The notes under the pieces are model-generated. The model searched no databases and was not told where the DNA came from. It saw nothing but the letters and a program-made list of their open reading frames with translations. Shown piece by piece: positions 1 through 8,859 of a DNA stretch of 64,000 nt. This DNA is from Proteiniclasticum sp. (GTDB lineage Bacteria > Bacillota > Clostridia > Clostridiales > Clostridiaceae). The stretch lies in contig NZ_DOPX01000019.1 of assembly GCF_003514505.1 (NCBI RefSeq), positions 1-64,000 of the forward strand. The letters run 5' to 3'. The position numbers and the translations under genes are program-made. How positions within the stretch are numbered: position 1 is the stretch's first letter; the number at the start of each line of letters is the position of its first letter.

Positions 1-40
1 TCTACTATAAGGGGAGCATATCATAGGACTTGGCGTTTTT

Positions 41-616
41 TTATTGTGTTTTGCAGCTGTTCTGGATGGCATGCTGAAAAGCATACTTGTCCCGAAGATG
101 GGAAAGCAGCTGTTCTAGTGGCCTGTAGAGAAAAATGCCAAGAACGAAGTTAGAGGCACCATGGACCACATCAAAGGGAATACCTCTCAGCCAATAGACA
201 ATACCATAGGAGAATCCATAAAAGATTGATTCAATCATGGCGAAGAAAAGACCAAAACAAAGTCCGAAAGTCAGAGCTAGAAAAGCGAACGGCCATTCAG
301 ACTGTGTTTTTTTGTAGAGCATTGCACTGAGAAAGATCAGCAGCGGCCACAGGATATAATATCCAATGAGCCATGTCTGGAGTCCATATAAGAAAATTTC
401 GATGGTTGAGAAGATAATGGAAACCAGAAATGTCTTTTTAAAGCCGAAAACTGAAGCATAGACCATAAACAGCAGCGTCACGATCTCGACATTGGGGATA
501 AAGGAAAGAGCCATCTTTCCTGCGGTCAGCGAAGCGCTGAGCAGGGGGATGAGAACAATGTCATGAACACTGAGATTAGAAACCTTGAACTTCAAAGGTG
601 TATTCATCTCCATCAT
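41..616 (-). CDS. ECF transporter S component, probably corrinoid uptake
   Basis: This is a 191-residue integral membrane protein with about six hydrophobic segments, the size and shape of the substrate-binding (S) subunit of an energy-coupling-factor importer. The first hydrophobic stretch starts near residue 20, and a Gly/Ala/Ser-rich membrane core ends in a short basic tail. The substrate is inferred from context: the gene overlaps the 3' end of a DUF4430 gene by about 40 nt, and both lie downstream of a cobalamin riboswitch, so a corrinoid is likely. Three candidate starts (616, 613, 607) exist; 616 has an AAGGA element about 11 nt upstream. No ECF ATPase or T subunit is adjacent, so it would have to share a housekeeping module encoded elsewhere. 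Family confidence is good; the substrate is inference. Confidence 0.75.
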   Translation of the reverse strand: MMEMNTPLKFKVSNLSVHDIVLIPLLSASLTAGKMALSFIPNVEIVTLLFMVYASVFGFKKTFLVSIIFSTIEIFLYGLQTWLIGYYILWPLLIFLSAMLYKKTQSEWPFAFLALTFGLCFGLFFAMIESIFYGFSYGIVYWLRGIPFDVVHGASNFVLGIFLYRPLEQLLSHLRDKYAFQHAIQNSCKTQ

Positions 617-968
617 TTACTGGTATTTCCTTTATGCCAACCATGGCATCTTCCCCATTGATTTTAATGCTGTAGAACTCTTTCGTGGCATCCGCTTTGT
701 AGTCAAGAAGTCCTACAAGCATTGGACCGTACTGTGTATCTTCTGTTTCAACTTTCAGTTCCTCTGTATTCTCGTTAAGAAGCTCTTCTACATAAAGGGC
801 GTCAGTTTTGAAAGACTTTGTATAGTCAATATTTTCATTGGCAACAATAATGTTTATGGTGACTTCTTTTGTGCCTTCCTCTCCTTTAGGAAAGAGAAGC
901 TTTGAAAGACCAAAACCACCAACTGCTAGAAGAATGATGACGAGAACGGCTACGAGTTTTTTGTTCAT
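576..968 (-). CDS. DUF4430 (transcobalamin-like) membrane-anchored protein
   Basis: The 130-residue protein starts with Met-Asn-Lys-Lys and one hydrophobic segment (about residues 5-20), followed by an extracytoplasmic domain. The C-terminal domain has the DUF4430 pattern: a YGPMLVGL-like segment, then FYSIKINGEDA and a final G-D-E-Y-T-F strand, which resembles the C-terminal domain of transcobalamin/intrinsic factor. There is no lipobox cysteine, so anchoring is probably by the uncleaved N-terminal helix. I chose the start at 968 because AGGAGG lies 5 nt upstream; an upstream in-frame start at 998 has none. It is first in an operon with the ECF S component and lies directly behind a cobalamin riboswitch, which suggests it captures corrinoids for the importer. 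No experimental function is known to me for this exact family. Confidence 0.72.
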   Translation of the reverse strand: MNKKLVAVLVIILLAVGGFGLSKLLFPKGEEGTKEVTINIIVANENIDYTKSFKTDALYVEELLNENTEELKVETEDTQYGPMLVGLLDYKADATKEFYSIKINGEDAMVGIKEIPVNDGDEYTFEVQGF

Positions 969-1046
969 GTTTTCCTCCTTGTGTACGAAACCGTACATTA
1001 TAATCTAAGAATCACTTTAAGAAAAACCTTAAAAGGTGTACAAGGG

Positions 1047-1073
1047 GAAAATAAAAAGCACCCTTGAAGGTGC
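1047..1073 (-). terminator. Intrinsic terminator, expression platform of cobalamin riboswitch
   Basis: Read on the minus strand, GCACC-TTCAAG-GGTGC forms a short stem followed by TTTTTATTTT. It lies between the riboswitch aptamer and the DUF4430 start. A second hairpin (CCTCA...TGAGG, about 1115-1135) sits between aptamer and terminator and could be the alternative antiterminator arm. This is consistent with an OFF switch acting by premature termination when cobalamin is bound. Confidence 0.7.
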
Positions 1074-1146
1074 GTAAAAGCATTTGCTGGAGATCAGCCA
1101 GCAAAGCAAAATGACACCTCATGACCCGTGAGGGGAGTCTAAAACA

Positions 1147-1302
1147 ATATAGGCAGGTCTTCCGGCTTGACTATGTAAAAGAATTCACCTTCCCAGATCA
1201 TCTCCAGTGGTGTAGGAATTCTTAAGAGTCTTACGGCGGCGGGACCGCACAGGCTTTTCCTGTTTCCCTCTTCGTGCAAAGCGCATACTTTGCAACCTAT
1301 AT
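1147..1302 (-). ncRNA. Cobalamin riboswitch (aptamer)
   Basis: On the minus strand the region contains the conserved cobalamin aptamer blocks in order: GAGGGAAACAGG, a GCCTGTGCGGTCCCGCC stem region, ACCACTGG, GGGAAGG, and the 3' B12 box GCCGGAAGACCTGCC. The 5' end (ATATAGG) pairs with the 3' end (CCTATAT) to close P1, which sets the boundaries. It is followed by a terminator and then the DUF4430 and ECF S-component genes, so those are expected to be repressed when cobalamin is abundant. Confidence 0.93.
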
Positions 1303-1450
1303 CATTAAAATATTAAATTTTCTTAAAATGGATTCTTATAAGCTCATTATATCACATAACGTGAAAAGTTCTAGATGAAGAGGTGATTTCTTTTTCTACG
1401 GTGAACCTGTTGAAAAACCACGCTGAAAGGAGTCAATAAACGATAAAGTT

Positions 1451-1954
1451 TCAGTCGATATTGATCTCAGAAAGAGTGGTTAGAGGAACCTCTTGGAAGC
1501 CAAGGGATTCATAGAGTCGTAATGCATCCAGGTTTTCTGTGGTGACATACAGAAACAGAGAGTGATATCCAAGTTCATAGAGTCTTTGACAAGCAAAACC
1601 AATCAGCTGTGTAGCATAGCCCAGCCTCTGTCTGGACTTTCGCGTGAAGGTGTAGGTGATTGTAGGCTCTCCACGGTAAAGACAGGTCAGAAGTCCTGCA
1701 TAGACCGTTTCATCCTCCAAGTATATAAAGGAGGCTTCCTTCATAAATGGCCCGTAGAATCCCTCATAAACACGCTGTACTTCTTCGATTGTTTGGTCCA
1801 GGTCTTCACCTTCGTAATCAATGGTGTCTTTGTAAGCATCCAGCGCGCAAGAAGCAATCTCTTTAAGATACTTCTGTTCTGCGGATAGGATCTCTTGAGG
1901 GAAATCATAATCTGTCTTTGAAAGCCGTAAACTCATACGAATTCGTTTTGGCAT
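1451..1954 (-). CDS. GNAT family N-acetyltransferase
   Basis: The 167-residue protein has a single GNAT fold. The acetyl-CoA binding loop is visible as RKSRQRLGYATQL (Q/R-x-x-G-x-A type), preceded by a beta strand with VYAGLLTCLYRG and followed by the C-terminal motif NLDALRLYESLGF typical of motif B. The start at 1954 has AGGAGG 8 nt upstream; an in-frame GTG at 1963 overlaps that site and is less likely. It is monocistronic in a region otherwise occupied by the riboswitch operon and sbcDC, and the acceptor substrate cannot be read from sequence. It could be a small-molecule or a peptide acetyltransferase. Confidence 0.8.
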   Translation of the reverse strand: MPKRIRMSLRLSKTDYDFPQEILSAEQKYLKEIASCALDAYKDTIDYEGEDLDQTIEEVQRVYEGFYGPFMKEASFIYLEDETVYAGLLTCLYRGEPTITYTFTRKSRQRLGYATQLIGFACQRLYELGYHSLFLYVTTENLDALRLYESLGFQEVPLTTLSEINID

Positions 1955-2217
1955 AGATAACACCTCCTAAGGTTATTTTACACCAAAACAAAGGAATGAA
2001 CAGACTTATCAGATAATTTAAAGCTGTATTTTCATGAAAAACCGAATCAAATGTCTGAGACAGGAAGAACGTAGAAAAGTTCTGAAATCTTTAATAGAAG
2101 CCAGAAATTATGTTAAAATATTTCTAATAGAATCTGGCTAGTAAAAAAACATCTTTATATCAAAGTTGAGTTTTGAGAACCAGGAGAGTTCTGTAACGAT
2201 GGAAGGAGTTGTATTTT

Positions 2218-3369
2218 ATGAAAATACTTCACATAGCGGATTTACATATTGGCCGCTATTTCAATGGAGTATCTCTTCTTGAAGACCAGCGGGTAATGCT
2301 TCAGGATATTCTGAGAATCATCAAGGAACAAAATCCAGATGTTGTGATTATTGCTGGGGATTTATACGACAGGTCGATCCCAAGAGAAGACGCTGTGAAA
2401 CTGAATGATTATTTTCTTACCGAACTAGTCAGGCTGGGGAAGAAAAATCTGGTGATCACAGGGAATCATGACTCTCATGAGCGGGTTGGGTTTTTAAGCA
2501 GCCTGTTGGAGGATAAAGGACTCATTGTCGAAAACACCGTCAGAAGACCTTTGCGATGCATCACACTGAAGGATGAGTTTGGCCCAGTAGAGTTTTACCT
2601 CTTTCCATACCGTGATACATCCATTCTGAAAAACATATACGAGCTGGAAAGCTTTAAAGATGACTCCATGGTATATGAGCGGATTTTCAAAGAGAGCAGA
2701 AAGGTGAACTCCAATAGAAAGGTCCTTGTCTATCACGGATTTGTGGCTGGAAGTGCTAAGGATGAGATGGAAGAGTCTGACTCGGAGAGGTTACTGTCTG
2801 TGGGTGGACATGACTACATAAAATCCAGTGTCTTTGAAGGGTTTCACTATGTTGCTCTTGGACATCTGCATAAAGCGCAATGGGTGGAAAGAGGGAGGAT
2901 CCGTTATTCGGGATCTCCGATGAAATACTCTTTTTCTGAAGAAAATCATAATAAGAGTGTGAGTCTCATTACTCTTTCTGCGGAGGGAACCGTAGAAGTA
3001 TCGGAAATTCCAATCTACACCCAAAGAGATGTCGTGACCTTGGAAGGTCATTTCACAGAACTTATGAACCTCCAGTATGAGGGGAATCCGGAGGATTACA
3101 TCAGAGTATTTTTGAAAGATCAGGAAGAGATTCTTGATCCAATGATGCGTCTACGATCTAAATTCCCGAATATACTGGAACTGAGGAAAAAGAGAGAAGA
3201 AGAGAATTTATTTAATGAGCAGGCTGAATTTTCAATGATTCAGCAAAATGATGTGACAGCGTTGTTCCGGGATTTCTACAAACTCAAGAATGAACGGGAA
3301 ATGGATGAAAACGCAGCAGCTCTCTTTAAGGAGATTCTCATTTCGCTGGAAAGAGGTGAGAAGGGATGA
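2218..3369 (+). CDS. sbcD: Exonuclease SbcCD, nuclease subunit SbcD
   Basis: This is the Mre11-type metallophosphoesterase subunit of SbcCD, which cleaves hairpins and DNA ends during repair. The metal-binding signatures are in order: D8-x-H10 (ADLHIG), GDLYDR near D48, GNHDSHE with N83-H84-D85, a HGF motif, and GHLHKAQ. At 383 residues it is family-sized, with the C-terminal cap domain present. The start at 2218 lies 9 nt behind GGAAGGAG; an in-frame TTG at 2209 abuts that site and is unlikely. The stop codon overlaps the sbcC start (ATGA), so the two are translationally coupled and expected in 1:1 complexes. Confidence 0.96.
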   Translation: MKILHIADLHIGRYFNGVSLLEDQRVMLQDILRIIKEQNPDVVIIAGDLYDRSIPREDAVKLNDYFLTELVRLGKKNLVITGNHDSHERVGFLSSLLEDKGLIVENTVRRPLRCITLKDEFGPVEFYLFPYRDTSILKNIYELESFKDDSMVYERIFKESRKVNSNRKVLVYHGFVAGSAKDEMEESDSERLLSVGGHDYIKSSVFEGFHYVALGHLHKAQWVERGRIRYSGSPMKYSFSEENHNKSVSLITLSAEGTVEVSEIPIYTQRDVVTLEGHFTELMNLQYEGNPEDYIRVFLKDQEEILDPMMRLRSKFPNILELRKKREEENLFNEQAEFSMIQQNDVTALFRDFYKLKNEREMDENAAALFKEILISLERGEKG

Positions 3370-6300
3370 AACCACTGGAACTGAAAATGAAGAATTTCCT
3401 TGGTTTTAAAGAGGAGACCACGGTGAATTTCAAGCTTCTTTATGAAGATAAGATTTTCCTTATTACAGGGCCAACAGGGGCTGGGAAAACCTCTATTTTT
3501 GATGCGGTCTGTTACGCGCTATATGGAGAAGGCAGCGGAGAAGTTAGAACCAAAGCCAAGTGTTTCAGAAGTCAGCTCGCAGATGAGAAGGATGAAATGG
3601 AAGTTTCACTGCTTTTTGAAGTACGAGGAAGACAGTATTTTGTGAAGAGGATTGAGAATGCACGAAGTCTTAATAAGGCTTACTTTACGAAGATGGATGA
3701 TGACACCGAAGCTTTGGTGAAAATCAAAGAAGTCAATCAGGAGATTGAAAGCATCATCGGGTTAAACCTGGATCAGTTCAAGAAAATTGTGATGATCCCT
3801 CAGGGGGAGTTTCGGGAGTTTCTAACAGCAGGAACAAAAGACAAGTCAGAAATACTAAAAAAGCTCTTTGCCACGGAAGAGTACGAAAAGATCCAGCTTC
3901 TCATCAAAGAGCGGTTTGATGAGAAAAAAGGGGTTGAAAAAGAACTGGTGATGAGATTTTCTGAGATTTTACGAGAAGCTCAAGTTGAAAATAGAGATAT
4001 TGAGCTGGGAAAAGATGTCTTAAACGAGACGCTGGAAAAAGAACAGAAGGAACTGAACACCTTAAAAACAGAGAAAGCCAGTAAAGATCAGGAAGTGAAA
4101 CTCATAGAACAGGAGCTTCTTTTAGGCCAAAAAGAGAACGAAGAGCTTGAGCATTATCTGGATGCAAAGAAGCACCATGCGGAGCTACGATCCCAGAAGA
4201 GAATCTATGAGAAAAAGGAGCAGGAACTGAAGCTGCTTCGGAAAATTTCAGGAATCACCCACATCGAAATTCAGATGGAGAGTTTGAGCAGAGAGATTCA
4301 AGGGAAGGAAGTGGAAAACCAAAGGCTTCTTCTGGAACTGAGAAAAATTTCAGAGCAGCTGGTTCGTCAGGAAAGGAACCTCCATGATGCCAATAGAAAT
4401 GCAGAAGAAATTGATAACCTGAAGGAGACTCGTACCAGGATTTTAGATCTTGTGGATAAATCAAAAAGACTGAAAGAGATATCTCAGAAAATTTCAGCCT
4501 TTAATGCTGAATTGAATAAGCTTCAAGAGCAGATGAATCATCACAGCAAAAAAGAACAACAGCTGAAACAGTTGCTGGAAGAGGAAGAGCAAGTCAGAAA
4601 AGGACTTGCCGAGTCAAATCTCGAAGCTGAAAAACTGAAGAGCAGTCAAAAAGAACAGCAGAATTATCTGAAGGAACTGGGGAACCTTTTTAAGAAGATG
4701 GAGAAAATGGAGCAGCTTCAAAACAATCTCACCCAAGTAGACCGGGAGCTAAGTCTGGCTGAAAAAGAGCTGCAGCAAAAAGAATCAAAACTTGCGGAGG
4801 AAAGCAGGAAGAAAAGCGGACATTATGCACTGGTCCTCCGGCAGAGTTTACAAGACAATGTACCTTGTCCAGTCTGTGGTTCCTTGGAACATCCGCTGGG
4901 CTTAAAAGAAATCCAGGGTTTTGATGAAGAGAGATTTTTAAAAGCAGAAGAAGAGAAAAAACTGGTGGAGAGAAGACTATCAGAGCTTCATGCCACCATT
5001 AAAAATCTGAAAGCGAATATCAGTGATATTCATGAAGAGGTGGAGGAGCTTCGTCAAGAACTTAGGATTGAAGCAGAGAATGCTTCATTGACCTTTAAAA
5101 TCGGACAGGAAGAGAAGCAGAAGTTTATGCTGGGAGAGAAAAAACTGGCAGAATGTCTAAACAAGGTGAAAGGGTTTTCGACAAAGGACTTAATGCTGAA
5201 AGATCTCATTAAGTCCCTTCAGCAGGAGCTTCAGGAAAAAGAGAAAGTAACAGAGCTGTTTGAAAAAAGCAGAAGTGTTCTTCTGGAACTTTCTGGTGAG
5301 CAAAGAGGTCTTCTGGAGAGTGGGGTGCCAAAGGAACCCTTGGGACTCATAAGTAAAGCAGAAGAGATAGAAAAGAGAGTTCAGACACTTTATAATATTG
5401 CACTTGAAGCAAAGAATGCGTACGATAAATCAAGGCAATATGAAGAAAACCTAAAAGGCAAGGAGAGCACACTTCGTGATACGCTTGAACAAAGCAGAGT
5501 CAAATACGCTGAACTGAAACAGCATCTTCTGGAAAGACTTCAACAGGAGGAGCTTTCCGTTGAGGTCTATAATGCTTATCGGGACAATGTATCTCAGATA
5601 GACACCATAGAACAGGAGATTCAGGATTTCTTTCAGGCGTACAATAAATCAAAAGGGGTATTTGATGTGCTGAAGGACCGGGGAGAAACCCTTCAGTTCA
5701 AGAGTCTTGAACCAATACAAAAGATCCTTCAGAATCTGCTGCAGGAACAGAAAGCTCTGCAGGAACAGGTGGAGGCGAAGTCCATTCTGCTTCATGGACT
5801 GAAGAGAGCCCATGAGCGATTGGGAAGGCTCTATGATGAGTATCAGGAGAATAAAAAGGTGTTGGCGCTGTATCAGGATCTTTATGATACAGCATACTTA
5901 GGAATGAATTTCGAGACCTTTGTTCAAAGCTACTACTTTGAAGGAATTCTGCTTAGAGCAAATGCACGTCTGAGAAAAATGTCTGAAGGAAGATATCAGC
6001 TGAAAAGACGAAATGAGACAGAAAGCAGACGGGAAAAAATTGGTCTTGGTCTGAATGTGTTTGATGAGTACACTGGAAGGGAAAGAGATGTGCAGTCCCT
6101 GTCTGGCGGTGAAAGTTTCAAGGCATCCTTATCTCTAGCGCTTGGACTTTCAGATTTCATTGAAAGCCACAAAGGATCTGTAAATCTAGAGACCATCTTT
6201 ATCGATGAAGGATTTGGATCCTTAGACCAAGATTCTCTGGAGAATGCATTAAGCTGCCTGATGGAACTCAACGTCAGTGGAAGAATTGTGGGAATCATCT

Positions 6301-6407
6301 CCCATGTAACGGAACTGAAAGACAGAATACCTGGCAAGATTGAAGTGAAAACCACGCCAGGAAACGGAAGTACAATTAAAATAACTGGAGGCACCAAATG
6401 GAATTAG
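3366..6407 (+). CDS. sbcC: Exonuclease SbcCD, ATPase subunit SbcC
   Basis: This is the Rad50-like SMC ATPase of the SbcCD nuclease, 1013 residues. The N-terminal ATPase half has Walker A GPTGAGKTS (residues 35-43). A long heptad-rich coiled coil follows, interrupted near residue 500 by the zinc-hook CPVCGS. A second coiled coil leads to the C-terminal half with signature LSGGESFKASLSLALGL (about 910) and Walker B IFIDEGFGSLD (about 943). The start overlaps the sbcD stop, and the 3' end overlaps the next gene by 10 nt. Codon use and residue composition match the neighbours, and nothing is truncated. Confidence 0.96.
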   Translation: MKPLELKMKNFLGFKEETTVNFKLLYEDKIFLITGPTGAGKTSIFDAVCYALYGEGSGEVRTKAKCFRSQLADEKDEMEVSLLFEVRGRQYFVKRIENARSLNKAYFTKMDDDTEALVKIKEVNQEIESIIGLNLDQFKKIVMIPQGEFREFLTAGTKDKSEILKKLFATEEYEKIQLLIKERFDEKKGVEKELVMRFSEILREAQVENRDIELGKDVLNETLEKEQKELNTLKTEKASKDQEVKLIEQELLLGQKENEELEHYLDAKKHHAELRSQKRIYEKKEQELKLLRKISGITHIEIQMESLSREIQGKEVENQRLLLELRKISEQLVRQERNLHDANRNAEEIDNLKETRTRILDLVDKSKRLKEISQKISAFNAELNKLQEQMNHHSKKEQQLKQLLEEEEQVRKGLAESNLEAEKLKSSQKEQQNYLKELGNLFKKMEKMEQLQNNLTQVDRELSLAEKELQQKESKLAEESRKKSGHYALVLRQSLQDNVPCPVCGSLEHPLGLKEIQGFDEERFLKAEEEKKLVERRLSELHATIKNLKANISDIHEEVEELRQELRIEAENASLTFKIGQEEKQKFMLGEKKLAECLNKVKGFSTKDLMLKDLIKSLQQELQEKEKVTELFEKSRSVLLELSGEQRGLLESGVPKEPLGLISKAEEIEKRVQTLYNIALEAKNAYDKSRQYEENLKGKESTLRDTLEQSRVKYAELKQHLLERLQQEELSVEVYNAYRDNVSQIDTIEQEIQDFFQAYNKSKGVFDVLKDRGETLQFKSLEPIQKILQNLLQEQKALQEQVEAKSILLHGLKRAHERLGRLYDEYQENKKVLALYQDLYDTAYLGMNFETFVQSYYFEGILLRANARLRKMSEGRYQLKRRNETESRREKIGLGLNVFDEYTGRERDVQSLSGGESFKASLSLALGLSDFIESHKGSVNLETIFIDEGFGSLDQDSLENALSCLMELNVSGRIVGIISHVTELKDRIPGKIEVKTTPGNGSTIKITGGTKWN

Positions 6408-6754
6408 TATGTTATGCAAAATGCGGAACCTGTATGAAAGCAAAAAAGTTTCTCATGGCAAATAATCTGGACTACGAGTATCGGGAGATTGTCTCCATGC
6501 CTTTGAGCGTGGAAGAACTCCGTGATGTGTACCGAAAGTGTGGTCTGCCCATCAAAAAGCTGCTCAATACCAGTGGACTTGTCTACCGGGAACTGGAGAT
6601 GAAGGAAAAAGTAAAAACCTATTCTGATGAAGAAATTCTAAAGATTCTCTCAGAACATCCTATGCTCGTGAAGAGGCCGGTGCTTCGTAAAGAGGATGTA
6701 GTGCTTATTGGTTTTGAAGAGCAGGAGTGGACGGAAAAGCTTCTGAAGGAATAA
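6398..6754 (+). CDS. Spx/ArsC-family thioredoxin-fold protein
   Basis: The 118-residue protein has the arsenate-reductase/Spx fold: N-terminal strand, then C9-G-T-C12 at the start of helix 1, a YREI strand, the segment LPIKKLLNTSG, and the late HPMLVKRPVL segment typical of the family. The CxxC pair resembles Spx and YffB-type proteins. The conserved RPVL-like segment occurs in both branches, so a redox-responsive regulator and a reductase are both possible. GGAGG lies just upstream and the gene overlaps the end of sbcC by 10 nt, so it is likely cotranscribed with sbcDC. I do not assign arsenate reduction; no arsenic genes are nearby. Confidence 0.8.
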   Translation: MELVCYAKCGTCMKAKKFLMANNLDYEYREIVSMPLSVEELRDVYRKCGLPIKKLLNTSGLVYRELEMKEKVKTYSDEEILKILSEHPMLVKRPVLRKEDVVLIGFEEQEWTEKLLKE

Positions 6755-6825
6755 AAATTTATCTTGAAATGAAATGAATTAGGATCAAAGAAAGAACCTT
6801 TTTTAACCTAAAAATCGAAAAGTCT

Positions 6826-6885
6826 CCTTCTTCTTAGCCTTCCTCACTCACGTAGTGAGAGCGTAGGTGGGGGATTCATACCTCA
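6826..6885. repeat. Hairpin region resembling an IS200/IS605-type end scar
   Basis: The 250-nt gap between the Spx-like gene and the next gene has no credible CDS. It contains a perfect CTCACT-CACGT-AGTGAG hairpin (about 6846-6862) followed by AGGTGGGGGATTCATACC. Read in reverse this begins GAATCCCCCACC, similar in style to the GAATCCCA-hairpin end of the IS605 relic at 14.94 kb. The origin as a transposon end is a guess from this resemblance. Confidence 0.3.
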
Positions 6886-7005
6886 TCACGTTAAAGTGTA
6901 TTTGAAGCAGAAAATCTGTGTAGAGTACACTTTTCTACTTGTGGAGATAAAGTGGTACAATGGACATAAACAAAAAGAAAATCAGGAGTACTGGGAGGAA
7001 TTGAA

Positions 7006-7743
7006 ATGTGGTTCTATTTTTTGCTGGGCACCATCATCATCGGTATGGGGCTTCTTGTCCATAAGGGCAAGGCTTATTTCTTAATATCAGGGTACAATAC
7101 ATACTCCAAGGAGAAAAAGAAGAATGTGAATGTGGAAGCCATTGCAAGATATATGGGATTATACAGTTATCTTAATGGTTTCATCGCTTATTTAGCAGGA
7201 ATTCTTACTGCACTGGATGTTAAGAACCTTATGGCTCCCGTCATTGTTTTTTTCGTCGTCTCTACAGTCGTACTGCTTGTGAAGATTCAGAAATATGATG
7301 GCAATATGTTTGATGAAGATGGGAGATTGAAGAAAGATGGGAAAAAACAGCTGGTTATTGTAGGAATCATCACAGGGATTACTGTGATTTTTGTAGGAGC
7401 TGTGATGTTTTTTTCTACAAGACCCACCACTGTGGTTCTATATGAAGATTCGTTTGAGATCAAGGGAATGTATGGAGAAGAGGTTCCATACGAAGAAATA
7501 GTGACTGTGGAGCTCTTGGAGCATCTGCCCGCAATCACCATGAGAACCAATGGTTCTGCGGTGGGACCAAAACTGAGAGGGCATTTCAATACAAGAGAGT
7601 ATGGCGCTGTGAAGCTTTTTCTAGACAAGTCCAGACCACCTTATATTTATATTGAAACTACCAAAAGAAGAATTGTGATGAATCTTCAGGATAAGGGTAA
7701 AACATCAGATTTTTATGAATTTTTAAAGAGTAAAGTAGAGTAA
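7006..7743 (+). CDS. DUF3784-type membrane protein with PH-like C-terminal domain
   Basis: The 245-residue protein has two parts. Residues 1-100 resemble DUF3784: an N-terminal helix, the motif LISGYNTYSKEEK-like (here GYNTYSKEKKK), then two further hydrophobic segments. A fourth membrane helix (about 115-140) precedes a cytoplasmic or extracytoplasmic domain with VVLYEDSFEIKG and repeated short strands, ending in FYEFLKSK, the look of a bacterial PH domain. The start at 7006 lies 8 nt behind GGAGG. It is 15 nt upstream of the aminopeptidase gene and probably shares its transcript. Function is unknown. Confidence 0.65.
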   Translation: MWFYFLLGTIIIGMGLLVHKGKAYFLISGYNTYSKEKKKNVNVEAIARYMGLYSYLNGFIAYLAGILTALDVKNLMAPVIVFFVVSTVVLLVKIQKYDGNMFDEDGRLKKDGKKQLVIVGIITGITVIFVGAVMFFSTRPTTVVLYEDSFEIKGMYGEEVPYEEIVTVELLEHLPAITMRTNGSAVGPKLRGHFNTREYGAVKLFLDKSRPPYIYIETTKRRIVMNLQDKGKTSDFYEFLKSKVE

Positions 7744-7758
7744 AAGGTGGGGATGAAA

Positions 7759-8859
7759 ATGAAAAATATGGAAGTGCTTGAAAAGTTATCCAATGCGTTC
7801 GGTCCTGGTGGATTTGAGGAGGATGTGATTGTATCTGTACATGAAGAACTCTCTCAGTTCCAAGTGGAAGTTGATGCGATGAACAATGTATATATCAGAA
7901 GGTCAGCTCATGACGGAAATAAACCGGTGCTGATGCTGGACGCCCATCTGGATGAAGTTGGGTTTATGGTTCAGTTTGTCGATTCGAAAGGTCTTATCTC
8001 CATTGTTCCTTTAGGGGGATGGGTACCCAATAACTTGCCCGCCCACAGCATGGTCATCAAGAACAGCCGTGGAGAATACATCAAGGGAATTGTTGTATCC
8101 AAACCGCCTCATTTTATGTCCACAAAGGAGAAAGCGTCATCTGAACTGACCCTTGAGGGACTGCGCATTGATGTGGGCTGTACCAGCCGAGAGGAAGTGA
8201 CGGAGCTGTTTGGGATTTCTGCGGGGGATCCGGTGGTCCCTGATGTACAGTTCCGCCGAGAAGAAAGAACAGGGATTCTCTTAGGGAAAGCTTTTGATAA
8301 TCGAATCGGTTGCTATGCGGTCCTCGAGACGCTGCGCAGACTGGAAGGGCTGGATCTGCCAGTGGATGTGGTAGGTGCTTTGGCTTCACAGGAAGAAATC
8401 GGGACCCGGGGAGCCCAGGTCACATCTCAAGTGGTGAAACCTGATATGGCTTTTGTTTTTGAAGGTTCTCCTGCAGATGATATGTATTATGACGCTTTCG
8501 AAGCCCAGGGAGTCTTGAAGAAAGGTGTACAGATCAGGCATCTGGATCAGAGCTATATCAGTCATCGCGGATTCATTAACCTTGCCATAGAAAAGGCCGA
8601 AGAGAAAGACATTCCTTTTCAGAGCGCAGTAAGAAGAGGTGGAGGAACCAATGCAGGAAAGATTCATCTCTCCGAAAAGGCAGTTCCAGTTCTAGTGCTT
8701 GGGATACCTTCAAGATATGTGCATACACATTATTCATTTGCAGCGGAAGATGACATAGACGCAGCAGTAAATTTGGCTGTGGAAGTCATCAAGTCCTTAC
8801 ATCCGGAGAGGGTAAGAGAACTTTACAAATCTGACTTTCTAAAGAGAGAAAAATTATGA
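7759..8859 (+). CDS. M42 family metallo-aminopeptidase/endoglucanase-like protein
   Basis: The 366-residue enzyme has the M42 (tetrahedral aminopeptidase/FrvX-YsdC) signatures: AHLDEVGFMV with the first metal His and Asp, GKAFDNRIGC with the bridging Asp, the catalytic pair in SQEEIGTRGA, the following ligand region FEGSPADD, and the C-terminal LGIPSRYVHTHYS His. It probably removes N-terminal residues from peptides, which fits an amino-acid-fermenting lifestyle. The start at 7759 gives 9 nt spacing from AGGTGG; ATG at 7753 and GTG at 7747 lie too close to or within the site. The stop overlaps the next start as ATGA. Confidence 0.9.
   Translation: MKNMEVLEKLSNAFGPGGFEEDVIVSVHEELSQFQVEVDAMNNVYIRRSAHDGNKPVLMLDAHLDEVGFMVQFVDSKGLISIVPLGGWVPNNLPAHSMVIKNSRGEYIKGIVVSKPPHFMSTKEKASSELTLEGLRIDVGCTSREEVTELFGISAGDPVVPDVQFRREERTGILLGKAFDNRIGCYAVLETLRRLEGLDLPVDVVGALASQEEIGTRGAQVTSQVVKPDMAFVFEGSPADDMYYDAFEAQGVLKKGVQIRHLDQSYISHRGFINLAIEKAEEKDIPFQSAVRRGGGTNAGKIHLSEKAVPVLVLGIPSRYVHTHYSFAAEDDIDAAVNLAVEVIKSLHPERVRELYKSDFLKREKL

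Noticed and set aside
585..905. 106-codon plus-strand reading frame
   Set aside because: It lies antisense to the DUF4430 gene, has no ribosome binding site and no family character.
2184..2205. AGAAC...GTTCT inverted repeat before sbcD considered as a LexA box
   Set aside because: The half-sites are 7 nt apart instead of the 4 nt required for a Gram-positive SOS box.
5996..6397. 133-codon minus-strand reading frame within sbcC
   Set aside because: Antisense shadow of the conserved ATPase end of SbcC; Ser/Leu-rich composition typical of reverse-frame translation.
6896..7084. 62-codon frame upstream of the DUF3784-type gene
   Set aside because: It overlaps the start of the better supported gene at 7006, which has a proper ribosome binding site and a recognisable family.
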